This document shows, piece by piece, positions 8,140 through 15,198 of a DNA stretch of 40,082 nt (positions are counted from its first letter, which is position 1; each line of letters starts with the position of its first letter). The notes beneath the pieces were generated by a model. The model made no database searches and was not told where the DNA came from. It saw nothing but the letters and a program-made list of their open reading frames with translations. The stretch covers positions 1-40,082 of the forward strand of contig PALE01000009.1 in the NCBI GenBank assembly GCA_002706445.1, written 5' to 3'. The DNA is from Erythrobacteraceae bacterium. GTDB lineage: Bacteria; Pseudomonadota; Alphaproteobacteria; Sphingomonadales; Sphingomonadaceae. Both the position numbers and the translations under genes were made by a program.

Positions 8140-8937
8140 TCAGGAGGATGCGAGCCAGCGGATCGCATTCTCCACCAGCCGCCGGTAATCGGGCTGCTGG
8201 AATACCTGCGGACTGTCGCCGGGCTGAAGGTAAACCAGATCGCTGTTGCCGACCTTCTTGGTCCAGCAGGCGAGGTTCGACCCTGCCGGATGGTCCCAAC
8301 CTTCACGCGAATACATTGACCCGCGCACGGCAAGGTCTGCGCTGTAGAAATTGTCGCGTGTGTAGCTGTGTGACGAGCGCAGAAGCGGGGTGACACCGGC
8401 CTCGTCGATTTCCGCCAGATAGGGCTCGTCGGTAACCGCAAAGCGCGGCGATACGCCGTGGGTTACGGGGTGATCGGCTACGACCTCCAGCTCATAATCC
8501 ACCTCGTGAGCATAACCGCTGTCGAGCACCTGTTGCCCGAGCCACTCGCCCGGATGGTAGAAGAAACGCCCGCCCAGCATCTCGCCATAGCCGGGCCAGG
8601 CAGGCCAACCGGCAAGCGCATGATGAAGCGCGAGAATCCCCGTCCCCTGTTCGCACAGAGCGGTGAGGCCTTCACGCAGTCCGTCCGGCGGATCCACATA
8701 ATGCGGCGGATTGTCGGGGGCATCGAAATCGAGCCCGGGCATGTCGTAGAGGATCAGCACGTCGAACCCGGCCATGCCTTCGGGGTTCATCAACCGGGCC
8801 GCTGCTGGTTGATCGACCATGGTCACGGCGATGCCCTCCATCCCTTCGAACAGCGCGGCAAAGCCGTTGCGGTCGAACGGGTGCCCGCGCACGGCGGCGA
8901 GGCATTGGATGGGAGAGCGATAGTCGACTGTCGGCAC
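8140..8937 (-). CDS. ThuA-like domain protein
   Basis: This 265-residue protein resembles the ThuA (trehalose-utilisation) fold, a class-I glutamine-amidotransferase-like Rossmann fold. The family features I can see are FDVLILYDMPG, GTGILALHHALAGWP, GGRFFYHPG, the DHPVTHGVSP segment typical of ThuA proteins, and TDEPYL, with a C-terminal LVENAIRWLAS. I see no clear nucleophilic cysteine of a true amidotransferase. The start is GTG at 8937, supported by GGAGGG just upstream. It follows the MDR reductase with 14 bases between, so the two form an operon. ThuA-like proteins often occur in sugar and natural-product catabolic operons, with few biochemical assignments; no specific role is claimed. 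Confidence 0.82.
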   Translation of the reverse strand: MPTVDYRSPIQCLAAVRGHPFDRNGFAALFEGMEGIAVTMVDQPAAARLMNPEGMAGFDVLILYDMPGLDFDAPDNPPHYVDPPDGLREGLTALCEQGTGILALHHALAGWPAWPGYGEMLGGRFFYHPGEWLGQQVLDSGYAHEVDYELEVVADHPVTHGVSPRFAVTDEPYLAEIDEAGVTPLLRSSHSYTRDNFYSADLAVRGSMYSREGWDHPAGSNLACWTKKVGNSDLVYLQPGDSPQVFQQPDYRRLVENAIRWLASS

Positions 8938-8951
8938 GGCGCCCTCCGGCT

Positions 8952-9962
8952 CTAGCTGCGAACGTCGACGATGACCTTGCCGGTGTTCTTGCCGGTCATC
9001 AGGCGCGTGAAGGAATCGAGCACATTCTCGATCCCGACGGTTTCGTCGAATCCGAGCTGCATCCGGCCTTCGAGATACCAGCGCTTGAGCGCAGGGTAGT
9101 AGTCTTTACCCTGAGCCATGAAATCGGGCAGGAAAATGCCCTTTATGATCAGGCGCTTCATCAGAATCTGGTCGAAGCGAGCGGGGCCGGGCAGGCCGCT
9201 GTCGCTGGTGTAGCCGCCGATCAGTCCGCAAATGCCGATTTTGCCGTACATCGCCATATTCGGCAGCGCCGCGTCGAGGATCTTACCGCCGACGTTTTCG
9301 AAATAGGCATCGATATTGCTGCCCAGTTTCTGGAGTTCGGCGTCGACATCCTGCGTCTTGTAATTGATCGCCGCATCGATCCCCAATTCGTCGGTGAGAT
9401 AGCTGCACTTGTCGTCCGATCCGGCGATTCCGATCACGCGGCAGCCCTTGTTGCGCGCGATCTGGCAGGCGACACTGCCGGTGGCTCCGGCAGCGGCGGA
9501 CACCAGAACGGTCTCGCCCGGTTTGATGTCCATGACGTCCACCAGCCCGCACAATGCGGTCCAGCCATTGAGGCCCAGCGCACCGAAATGCTGGCGCACA
9601 TCGTCGATTTCGGAATCCAGTTTGGTAAGGCCCGATAGCAGCGGATCGACCGTGCTGTGGGTTGCCCAATGGCCGAACCCGCGAACCAGATCGCCAGGGG
9701 CAAAATCGGGATGTGCGGATTCTGTGACTTTGCCGATAAACTGACCCTGCATCGGTGTGCCCAGCGGGATCGGCGGGGAGTATCCATCCTCGCGCGCGGT
9801 CATCCAGACGCGCACGCCGGGGTCCATCGAAAGGTAGTCCGCCTGCACCACGACCTGACCGTCCGGCGGTGATACAACCTCTTGTTCCTCAAGGGAAAGT
9901 GCGGCTGGATAGTCATGGCCCTCGGGCCGTTCATTGAGGCGCCAGAAGCGGTTGGTCGGCAT
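8952..9962 (-). CDS. NADP-dependent MDR oxidoreductase (prostaglandin reductase/CurA-like)
   Basis: This 336-residue zinc-independent medium-chain reductase is a distant paralogue of the one at 3837-4853. It has the N-terminal RFWRLNERPEG, YLSMDPGVRVWM, and the cofactor motif SAAAGATGS (155-163), followed by GCRVIGIAGSDDKC. Members reduce activated C=C bonds with NADPH. The start at 9962 was chosen for AGGGGAGAGAACA directly ahead of it; a longer frame from 10001 has no ribosome-binding site. It heads an operon with the ThuA-like gene and is divergent from the TonB receptor at 10105, repeating the layout at 3837/5001. Confidence 0.9.
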   Translation of the reverse strand: MPTNRFWRLNERPEGHDYPAALSLEEQEVVSPPDGQVVVQADYLSMDPGVRVWMTAREDGYSPPIPLGTPMQGQFIGKVTESAHPDFAPGDLVRGFGHWATHSTVDPLLSGLTKLDSEIDDVRQHFGALGLNGWTALCGLVDVMDIKPGETVLVSAAAGATGSVACQIARNKGCRVIGIAGSDDKCSYLTDELGIDAAINYKTQDVDAELQKLGSNIDAYFENVGGKILDAALPNMAMYGKIGICGLIGGYTSDSGLPGPARFDQILMKRLIIKGIFLPDFMAQGKDYYPALKRWYLEGRMQLGFDETVGIENVLDSFTRLMTGKNTGKVIVDVRS

Positions 9963-10104
9963 TGTTCTCTCCCCTTCGAAGGTGTTGCTCATAGATGACA
10001 CTTGTCCGCATCACACTGCCACCTGTCACAAGCGTTAGGGGCCGAAATCGCAGCAAGCCAGTAAAGCGAAATGGCAAAAACAAATAATGCTGGGAGTGAT
10101 GATG
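9963..10104. promoter_or_regulatory. Divergent promoter region, MDR reductase / second TonB receptor
   Basis: This 142-nt spacer serves both directions. It contains TGACA-CTTGT (9996-10005) and TGTCACAAG (10024-10032). The arms TGACA/TGTCA and CTTGT/ACAAG form imperfectly nested inverted repeats about 18-22 bases apart, which could be half-sites of an operator. The TTGACC-N4-GGTCAA palindrome seen before the first receptor is not present here. A GGGAG (10092-10096) supports a receptor start at 10102-10105 rather than the earlier ATG at 10087. Confidence 0.35.
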
Positions 10105-12576
10105 ATGAAAATGAGCCGTGCAATTTTGCTGCTGTCCAGCTGCCTTGTGTCTTCGACGATGCTGGCCAGCGCAGCCTCCGCTCAAGATGCCGAGAACGGT
10201 GAAAATGCCGTGCAGGGTGGCCTCGACGAAATCGTCGTCACTGCCCGTAAGCGCGAAGAAAGCGTGCAGGACGTTCCGGTCGCTGTGACCGCTTTCGATG
10301 AAAAGCTGATTCAGGACCGCGACATCACCAGCGTCGAAAAGATCGCGGCCATCGCTCCCAACTTCAACGTCGGTCGCGCTTCGAACGGTTCGGGCGCCCA
10401 GCTGACCATGCGCGGCATCGGTTCGTCCTCGACCTCGATCGGTATCGAGCAGTCGGTCGCCGTCGTCGTTGACGGCGCTTATTACGGTCAGGGCCGCGTC
10501 ATCAACGAAGGCTTCTTCGATCTTCAACGGGTCGAAGTGCTGAAAGGACCGCAGGCGCTGTTCTTCGGCAAGAACGCGACGGCTGGTGTGATCTCCTTCA
10601 CCACCAATGACCCGGGCGACACCGCCGAATTCATCACCCGCGCGGGCTATGAATTCAATGCCGAGCAATGGCGTGTCGAAGGCATCGCTTCGGTTCCTCT
10701 GGGTGACAGCGCCGGTATCCGTATCGCTGCGCGCTATTCGCAGATGGAAGGCGGCCTTTACGACAACATTCAGGTCAATCGCGACTACACGACGGTCGAT
10801 ATCGCCGACATCTTTGCCGGCGGCACTGGCAACCCGATCGTCCACACCGCAACGCCGGTGACCAGCGATCAGCCGGGCGAGGAAGAGTTTCTTGGCCGCG
10901 TGACCTTCAAGGTCGAACCGGCACAGGACCTGACCTTCACGCTGAAGGGTTCGTACAACTACAACCGCAACGACAACAGCTCGTGGAACTATGCGCCCTA
11001 TGCTTGCGGTCTGGCGAGCGGCAACAGCCAGCTGACGGGTCTGCCTTGTGCGGCTGACTTCATCACCCGCCAGAACAATATGCCGGTTGATATCGCTGCG
11101 AATTTCCCCTTCGCCAATGCCGACGGCACGCCGTTCAACCGCTATGAAAGCTATGCGATCAACGGCAATCTGGTTTACGAAGGCGATCTCTTCACGATCA
11201 CCTCGGTCACCAATTTCCAGCGCAACGACAACACCTTCATGTGTGTTTGCGATTTCCAGACCGGCGACAACACCGGCACCTGGGCGACCGAAGATTCCTC
11301 GTGGGAAGCGCTCTCGCAGGAACTGCGTATCCTTTCGACCTTTGACGGGCCGTTCAACTTCATGTTTGGCGCTCTCTATCAGGAGACCGAGCGCCAGTTC
11401 GACCAGTTCGTGATGTTCGCAGGCCTGCGCAACAGCGCAGCCTCGCCCGAGAACGAGTATCTTGCCTCGACCAAGCGCAGCTTCACCAATGGCGATACCT
11501 TTGCGCTGTTCGGTCAGATGACCTTTGACATCACCCCCGAGCTCGAGCTTGCAGCCGGTGGCCGCTATACCGCTGAATCGAAGGACAGCTTCTTCACCCA
11601 GCCGTATAACAACCCTGGCGTGACCGCGATTTTCCGCGATCAGAACTCGGCAGACGGTCTGGGCGAAGTCACCGCAAACCAGGACTTCAAGGATTTCGCT
11701 CCCGAAGTCACCCTGACCTACAATCCCTATCGCGGGCTGCTGGTCTATGGTGCCTACAAGACAGGCTACAAATCGGGTGGTTTCTCGAACGGAGGTATCA
11801 ATTCGGCCTTCTCGGCCGACCCGCAGGGCGACCTTACCTTCGACCCCGAAACGGTCGAAGGCTATGAATTCGGTATCAAGTCGACGGTTGCCAACAACCA
11901 GCTGCGTCTGAACCTCACCGCGTTCAGCTACGACTATAACGATCTGCAGGTCGACTTCTTCAACTCGCCGATCTTCGCGTTCCAGACGCTGACGGCGGAT
12001 GCCCGCACCCGCGGTATCGAATTCGACTTCGAATATGCTCCCTATTCGGTGCCCGGTCTGAACTTGCGCGGTTCGATCAACTACACCGATGCCGAATACA
12101 CCGACTTCCCCGGCGCACCTTGCTATGCCGGCCAGACCACCGGTGAAGGCTGCACGCTCGTCGGCGGGCTCGATGCGCGGCAGGACCTGACCGGCGCGCC
12201 GCTGTCGGTGGCTCCGGAATGGACCAGCACTCTGGGCGTTGCATACGATGTTCCGGTGGGCGATTCGATGGAACTCGGCTTCAGCTTCGATGGCCGCTAT
12301 TCGGACAGCTATCTCGCATCGGGCTTCGGCAATCCGCTCAGCGAGCAGGACAGCTTCGTAACCATCGACGCAGGCATCCGCTTCGGCGCCGATGACCGCA
12401 ACTGGCAGATCGCCGTGATCGGCAAGAACCTCACCAACGAGTTCTACGTGACGGGTGTGGTCGACGGTCCTTCGACCGGTGCGGGAACCGGCACTGCTGT
12501 CGGCACCAAGGCCGACCAGCTGGGCTTCGGCAGCATGCCGCGCACGGTGATGGTGGAACTGACCAAGCGGTTCTGA
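10105..12576 (+). CDS. TonB-dependent outer-membrane receptor
   Basis: This is an outer-membrane receptor of about 823 residues. The signal peptide MKMSRAILLLSSCLVSSTML continues to a likely cleavage after ASAASAQ. The plug begins EIVVTARKREESVQDVPVAV and includes TMRGIGS, VVVDGAYYG and VEVLKGPQALFFGKNATAG; the barrel ends in a terminal phenylalanine (VELTKRF). Four in-frame ATGs (10087, 10099, 10102, 10105) cluster at the start; 10105 has the best spacing from GGGAG. The extracellular loops contain paired cysteines (for example CVCDF and PCYAGQTTGEGC). The role is presumed to be uptake of a substrate of the adjacent reductases. It differs clearly in sequence from the first receptor, so the two may import different substrates. 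Confidence 0.93.
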   Translation: MKMSRAILLLSSCLVSSTMLASAASAQDAENGENAVQGGLDEIVVTARKREESVQDVPVAVTAFDEKLIQDRDITSVEKIAAIAPNFNVGRASNGSGAQLTMRGIGSSSTSIGIEQSVAVVVDGAYYGQGRVINEGFFDLQRVEVLKGPQALFFGKNATAGVISFTTNDPGDTAEFITRAGYEFNAEQWRVEGIASVPLGDSAGIRIAARYSQMEGGLYDNIQVNRDYTTVDIADIFAGGTGNPIVHTATPVTSDQPGEEEFLGRVTFKVEPAQDLTFTLKGSYNYNRNDNSSWNYAPYACGLASGNSQLTGLPCAADFITRQNNMPVDIAANFPFANADGTPFNRYESYAINGNLVYEGDLFTITSVTNFQRNDNTFMCVCDFQTGDNTGTWATEDSSWEALSQELRILSTFDGPFNFMFGALYQETERQFDQFVMFAGLRNSAASPENEYLASTKRSFTNGDTFALFGQMTFDITPELELAAGGRYTAESKDSFFTQPYNNPGVTAIFRDQNSADGLGEVTANQDFKDFAPEVTLTYNPYRGLLVYGAYKTGYKSGGFSNGGINSAFSADPQGDLTFDPETVEGYEFGIKSTVANNQLRLNLTAFSYDYNDLQVDFFNSPIFAFQTLTADARTRGIEFDFEYAPYSVPGLNLRGSINYTDAEYTDFPGAPCYAGQTTGEGCTLVGGLDARQDLTGAPLSVAPEWTSTLGVAYDVPVGDSMELGFSFDGRYSDSYLASGFGNPLSEQDSFVTIDAGIRFGADDRNWQIAVIGKNLTNEFYVTGVVDGPSTGAGTGTAVGTKADQLGFGSMPRTVMVELTKRF

Positions 12577-12597
12577 TTAAACCTTTGACCCAAACAG

Positions 12598-12625
12598 AAA
12601 GGGCGGGAAGCAATTCCCGCCCTTT
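12598..12625. terminator. Bidirectional terminator with GCAA tetraloop
   Basis: A perfect 12-base-pair stem AAAGGGCGGGAA / TTCCCGCCCTTT closes a four-base GCAA (GNRA) loop, with TTTCGTTTG on the plus-strand side and TTTCTGTTTGGG on the minus-strand side. It lies between the convergent TonB receptor and SnoaL-like genes and can terminate both. Confidence 0.9.
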
Positions 12626-12670
12626 TCGTTTGTGCGCTCTGCACTGAGCGCTGTGAGTGATGTCGAAAGA

Positions 12671-13099
12671 TCAGCTGCCCTTGGGCTGGATCTGCTTGTG
12701 AATGTTGCGGAAGGCGCGGCGCGAAAAGTACCAGCGACCCTCGATCTTCACGCATTCATCGTCATATTCCCCGCGGTCGCGCACGGTGGTGTCGCCCTGG
12801 TCGTAGACTTCGGCGGTGTAGCTGCGCACTTTGGCTGTGTTGCCGTCGACTTCGATTGAGCCCGGCCATGCTTCGAACATGATGCCCGGGAACTGTTCCA
12901 TCGCACCAACCCAGAGATTGACGATGTTCTCGCGGCCTGTCTGCGCGGGGAATTCGGGGTAGTCGGGCATGGTCCAGTGGCCGTCCTCGGCCCAGGTGGC
13001 GCCCCATGCCTCTGCATCGCGCTTGGTCACAGCGTCGGCATAGGCATCGATCAGCTCGCGAATGGCGAGCCGGTCTTCGAATGGTCCGGTAAATGGCAT
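12671..13099 (-). CDS. SnoaL-like / NTF2-fold polyketide-cyclase-type protein
   Basis: This 142-residue protein has the NTF2-like cone fold. The pattern DRLAIRELIDAYADAVTKRD, W(G)ATWAEDGHWTM, GRENIVNLW, YTAEVYDQGD and a final GRWYFSRRAF is typical of the SnoaL_4/limonene-epoxide-hydrolase-like group. Proteins of this kind act as isomerases, hydrolases, dehydratases or small subunits of ring-hydroxylating oxygenases; no catalytic set is decisive here. The start at 13099 is preceded by GGGAGAC. It is the last gene of a minus-strand run SDR-Rieske-SnoaL, which ends at the strong terminator 12598-12625. Confidence 0.82.
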   Translation of the reverse strand: MPFTGPFEDRLAIRELIDAYADAVTKRDAEAWGATWAEDGHWTMPDYPEFPAQTGRENIVNLWVGAMEQFPGIMFEAWPGSIEVDGNTAKVRSYTAEVYDQGDTTVRDRGEYDDECVKIEGRWYFSRRAFRNIHKQIQPKGS

Positions 13100-13183
13100 T
13101 GTTTGTCTCCCGTCGAATGGCTGCAACCTAGACCGCGCGGGCCCCGGTTGAAGCTATCCGATTGGGGAGGGGCGTGCGGCGGC

Positions 13184-13546
13184 TCAGGCGCCGACGGGCA
13201 GCTCTTCGATCGTGGGCGCAGTGTCCGGGATGCACACTTCGATCATGCCGTCGCTCACACGCAACGGGAAAGAGCGCAGGTCCTTATACGCACCGCCAAT
13301 GCAGCGCCCCGTCTCCAGCTCGAAGCGCGCGCCGTGAAGCGGGCACATCACCGCGCCGCGGCGGATACGGCCACCTGAAAGGAGCGCCGCCTGATGCGTG
13401 CAGCGGTCATTGACGGCAAACAGCCCGTCGTCGGTCTTGCCAACCAGCACATACCAGCCGGCGATCTGGGTGGCGAGTTTGCCTTCCTCGGGGAATTCGC
13501 TCTCTGCGATCAGATTGTGCCAGCTTTCACTCACGACGGTTCTCAT
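13184..13546 (-). CDS. Rieske [2Fe-2S] ferredoxin
   Basis: This 120-residue single-domain Rieske protein has the cluster ligands in CTHQ and, 16 residues further on, CPLHG (two Cys, two His). The rest of the sequence (GLFAVNDRC, GARFELETGRC) matches bacterial Rieske ferredoxins of the NirD/BphF type. It is predicted to be a soluble cytoplasmic electron carrier to a Rieske non-heme oxygenase. No terminal oxygenase or reductase is present in this window, so its partners must be elsewhere. The start MRTVVSESW at 13546 has only a weak GAGAGA ahead of it. It lies 75 bases after the SDR and 84 bases before the SnoaL-like gene in the same direction. Confidence 0.92.
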   Translation of the reverse strand: MRTVVSESWHNLIAESEFPEEGKLATQIAGWYVLVGKTDDGLFAVNDRCTHQAALLSGGRIRRGAVMCPLHGARFELETGRCIGGAYKDLRSFPLRVSDGMIEVCIPDTAPTIEELPVGA

Positions 13547-13621
13547 TCTCTCGAAAATCTCAGGTCTTGCCGCCGCCCTGCCATTATGGCTGCGGAGAGG
13601 CAAGCTGGTGAAACTGTTGGG

Positions 13622-14365
13622 TCACAGCGTGCTGCCGCCATCGATGCGGAATTCGGCGCCGGTGGCAAAGGCGGATTCGTCCGAGGCGAGATAGACCGCA
13701 ATCGCCGCAATCTCCTCGGGCTTGCCGAGCCTGCCGACCGGATGGGTTTCGACAAAGCTCTGGTAGAGCGCATCGGGATCGTCCGACTGGGACAGCACCT
13801 TGTCGATGATCGGCGTATGGATCGCGCCGGGGTGGAGCGAGTTACAGCGGATCGGATAGCCTTTCTCGGCAAAGTGCAGCGCGCAGGACTTGGTCATCAT
13901 CGTCACCGCGCCCTTTGCCGCATTGTAGGCCACCAGATGACCCTGCGCGCGCACGCCTGCCATTGACGACATGTTGATGATTGAGCCGCCATGCGGGAGC
14001 AGCTTTGGCAAAGCGTGCTTGCAGCCGAGGAACACGCCGACCACGTCGATGTCGAATTCATGCCGCAGCATGTCGAGCGTCACCTCCTCGATCGAGCCGA
14101 GCGTGGTAATGCCCGCATTGTTCACGAGCACGTCGATCGCATCGCAAGTGTCCAGCGCGGCGAGCCAGCTGGCCTCATCGGAGACATCGAGCCGGACGAA
14201 GCGCGCGGCTTCGCCCAGCTCATCGGCGAGGGCCGACCCGGTTCCCTCGTCGATATCGGCAATCACCACCGAAGCGCCTTCCGCGACGTAGCGCCGCGCT
14301 ATCGCTTCACCGAGGCCCGATGCTCCGCCGGTGATGAAGGCGCGCTTTCCCTGCAAACGTGTCAT
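13622..14365 (-). CDS. Short-chain dehydrogenase/reductase (SDR)
   Basis: This 247-residue classical SDR has the cofactor motif TGGASGLG (12-19), an acidic residue after strand two (VVIADID), which favours NAD over NADP, NNAG at 82-85, catalytic Ser133/134, and Tyr147 with Lys151 in YNAAK. It ends TGAEFRIDGGSTL. It resembles 3-hydroxysteroid/cyclohexanol-type dehydrogenases as much as any named enzyme, so no name is assigned. GGGAGAGGA precedes the ATG. It heads the run SDR-Rieske-SnoaL and is divergent from the SnoaL-like gene at 14523. Confidence 0.92.
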   Translation of the reverse strand: MTRLQGKRAFITGGASGLGEAIARRYVAEGASVVIADIDEGTGSALADELGEAARFVRLDVSDEASWLAALDTCDAIDVLVNNAGITTLGSIEEVTLDMLRHEFDIDVVGVFLGCKHALPKLLPHGGSIINMSSMAGVRAQGHLVAYNAAKGAVTMMTKSCALHFAEKGYPIRCNSLHPGAIHTPIIDKVLSQSDDPDALYQSFVETHPVGRLGKPEEIAAIAVYLASDESAFATGAEFRIDGGSTL

Positions 14366-14428
14366 CGTAATCCTCTCCCTTAGGCGATGAACCTAGGCGT
14401 GCGCGCGCTGCGGCCTACTCTGCAAAGT

Positions 14429-14450
14429 GCTAGCGGGATCGAGGGCTAGC
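14429..14450. promoter_or_regulatory. Paired GCTAGC hexamers, candidate operator
   Basis: Two GCTAGC palindromes (14429-14434 and 14445-14450) are centred 16 bases apart in the 157-nt divergent region between the SDR (14365) and the SnoaL-like gene (14523). The pair is symmetric as a whole because each hexamer is self-complementary. The spacing is near one and a half helical turns. It may bind a dimeric regulator; no direct evidence. Confidence 0.3.
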
Positions 14451-14522
14451 CAATTCGTCAGGTTCGAAGGCTCCCGAATGACGCGACAAGGGGGCAGAGA
14501 TACACAAGAGAGGAAACCGCGC

Positions 14523-14927
14523 ATGACCCATGATGAGATCGTCCAGTTCGTAGATGACCTGTATGCGGCGACCGGCAGCGGCGATTGGGAGCGGGCCAAT
14601 GCCATGCTCACCGAAGACCTTGTCATCACCGAAGCCGCAGGGCTGCCGATGGCAGGGACCTATACCGGCCAGAACGCGCTGCATGACCTGTTCATCGACG
14701 TGTTCGCCACGCTCAACGTGTCGGGGCTGGAGCGTATCCAGACCGTGACCGGCGGCGACTATGCAGTGACCATCCTCAAGATGCAGTTTGCAGGCGAGGG
14801 GCTGGAGGATGCCGAACTGTGCGAGATGTTCCGTTTCCGCGATGGCAAGTGCTGCGAGATCAAGCCCTACTACTTCGATCCTGCCCCGGTGCTGGCGGCG
14901 GCGAAGCACAAGCAGGCTGCGGGCTGA
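14523..14927 (+). CDS. SnoaL-like / NTF2-fold protein
   Basis: This 134-residue small cytoplasmic protein of the SnoaL-like/ketosteroid-isomerase-like group begins MTHDEIVQFVDDLYAATGSG. It continues with the usual WERANAMLTEDLVITEAAG and GTYTGQNALHDLF, and FRFRDGKCCEIKPYYFDP in the last strand. The start follows GAGAGGAAA. It is unrelated at close range to the SnoaL-like protein at 12671. A role as isomerase/dehydratase or binding protein for the island's substrate is possible, but the catalytic residues cannot be assigned by eye. It is the last plus-strand gene of the catabolic region before the secreted propeller protein. Confidence 0.8.
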   Translation: MTHDEIVQFVDDLYAATGSGDWERANAMLTEDLVITEAAGLPMAGTYTGQNALHDLFIDVFATLNVSGLERIQTVTGGDYAVTILKMQFAGEGLEDAELCEMFRFRDGKCCEIKPYYFDPAPVLAAAKHKQAAG

Positions 14928-14953
14928 AACCCTACAGGATGGAACACATGGAA

Positions 14954-15075
14954 CACACCCCTGGAGCCAAAAACTCCGGGGTGTGAAAGCTTGCGCAAAA
15001 CTCTCACCCGATAGGGAAAGTCAGTGGGTGCTGGAGATGTGAAAGAGCGGGAAGCGGCATACCGCGCGCGTCCCG
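14954..15075 (+). ncRNA. Cluster of three stem-loops in 271-nt spacer; possible structured leader
   Basis: The 14928-15198 spacer carries three successive hairpins. The first (14954-14985) has arms CACACCCC-TGGAG and CTCC-GGGGTGTG, 12 pairs with one bulged T and a CCAAAAA loop. The second has CACCC (15005-15009) with GGGTG (15026-15030). The third has CGGGA...GCGG-CATA-CCGC...TCCCG (15048-15075). The first could end transcription of the SnoaL-like gene, although no T-run follows. The remainder may be a 5' leader of the secreted protein gene. I do not recognise a known riboswitch. No other gene is visible in this spacer. Confidence 0.35.
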
Positions 15076-15198
15076 AGTAGGAAAACCGCCTTTACCAAAC
15101 GTCAGAATTTCGAAGTTTCCCTTTTTCCGGCTGCTGCTATCACCACGCCTCTTGCCGATTGATATTTTTCGGCTTTCTTGGTCTCGGGGTCGCAGCTC

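Noticed and set aside
9996-10032. TGACA/TGTCA and CTTGT/ACAAG repeats as a defined operator
   Set aside because: The arms are in a shuffled order, not a clean dyad. Kept only as a weak note in the promoter feature.
10087-10104. ATG 10087 as start of the second TonB receptor
   Set aside because: No ribosome-binding site precedes it, while GGGAG at 10092-10096 is well placed for 10102/10105 and the signal peptide reads better from MKMSRA.
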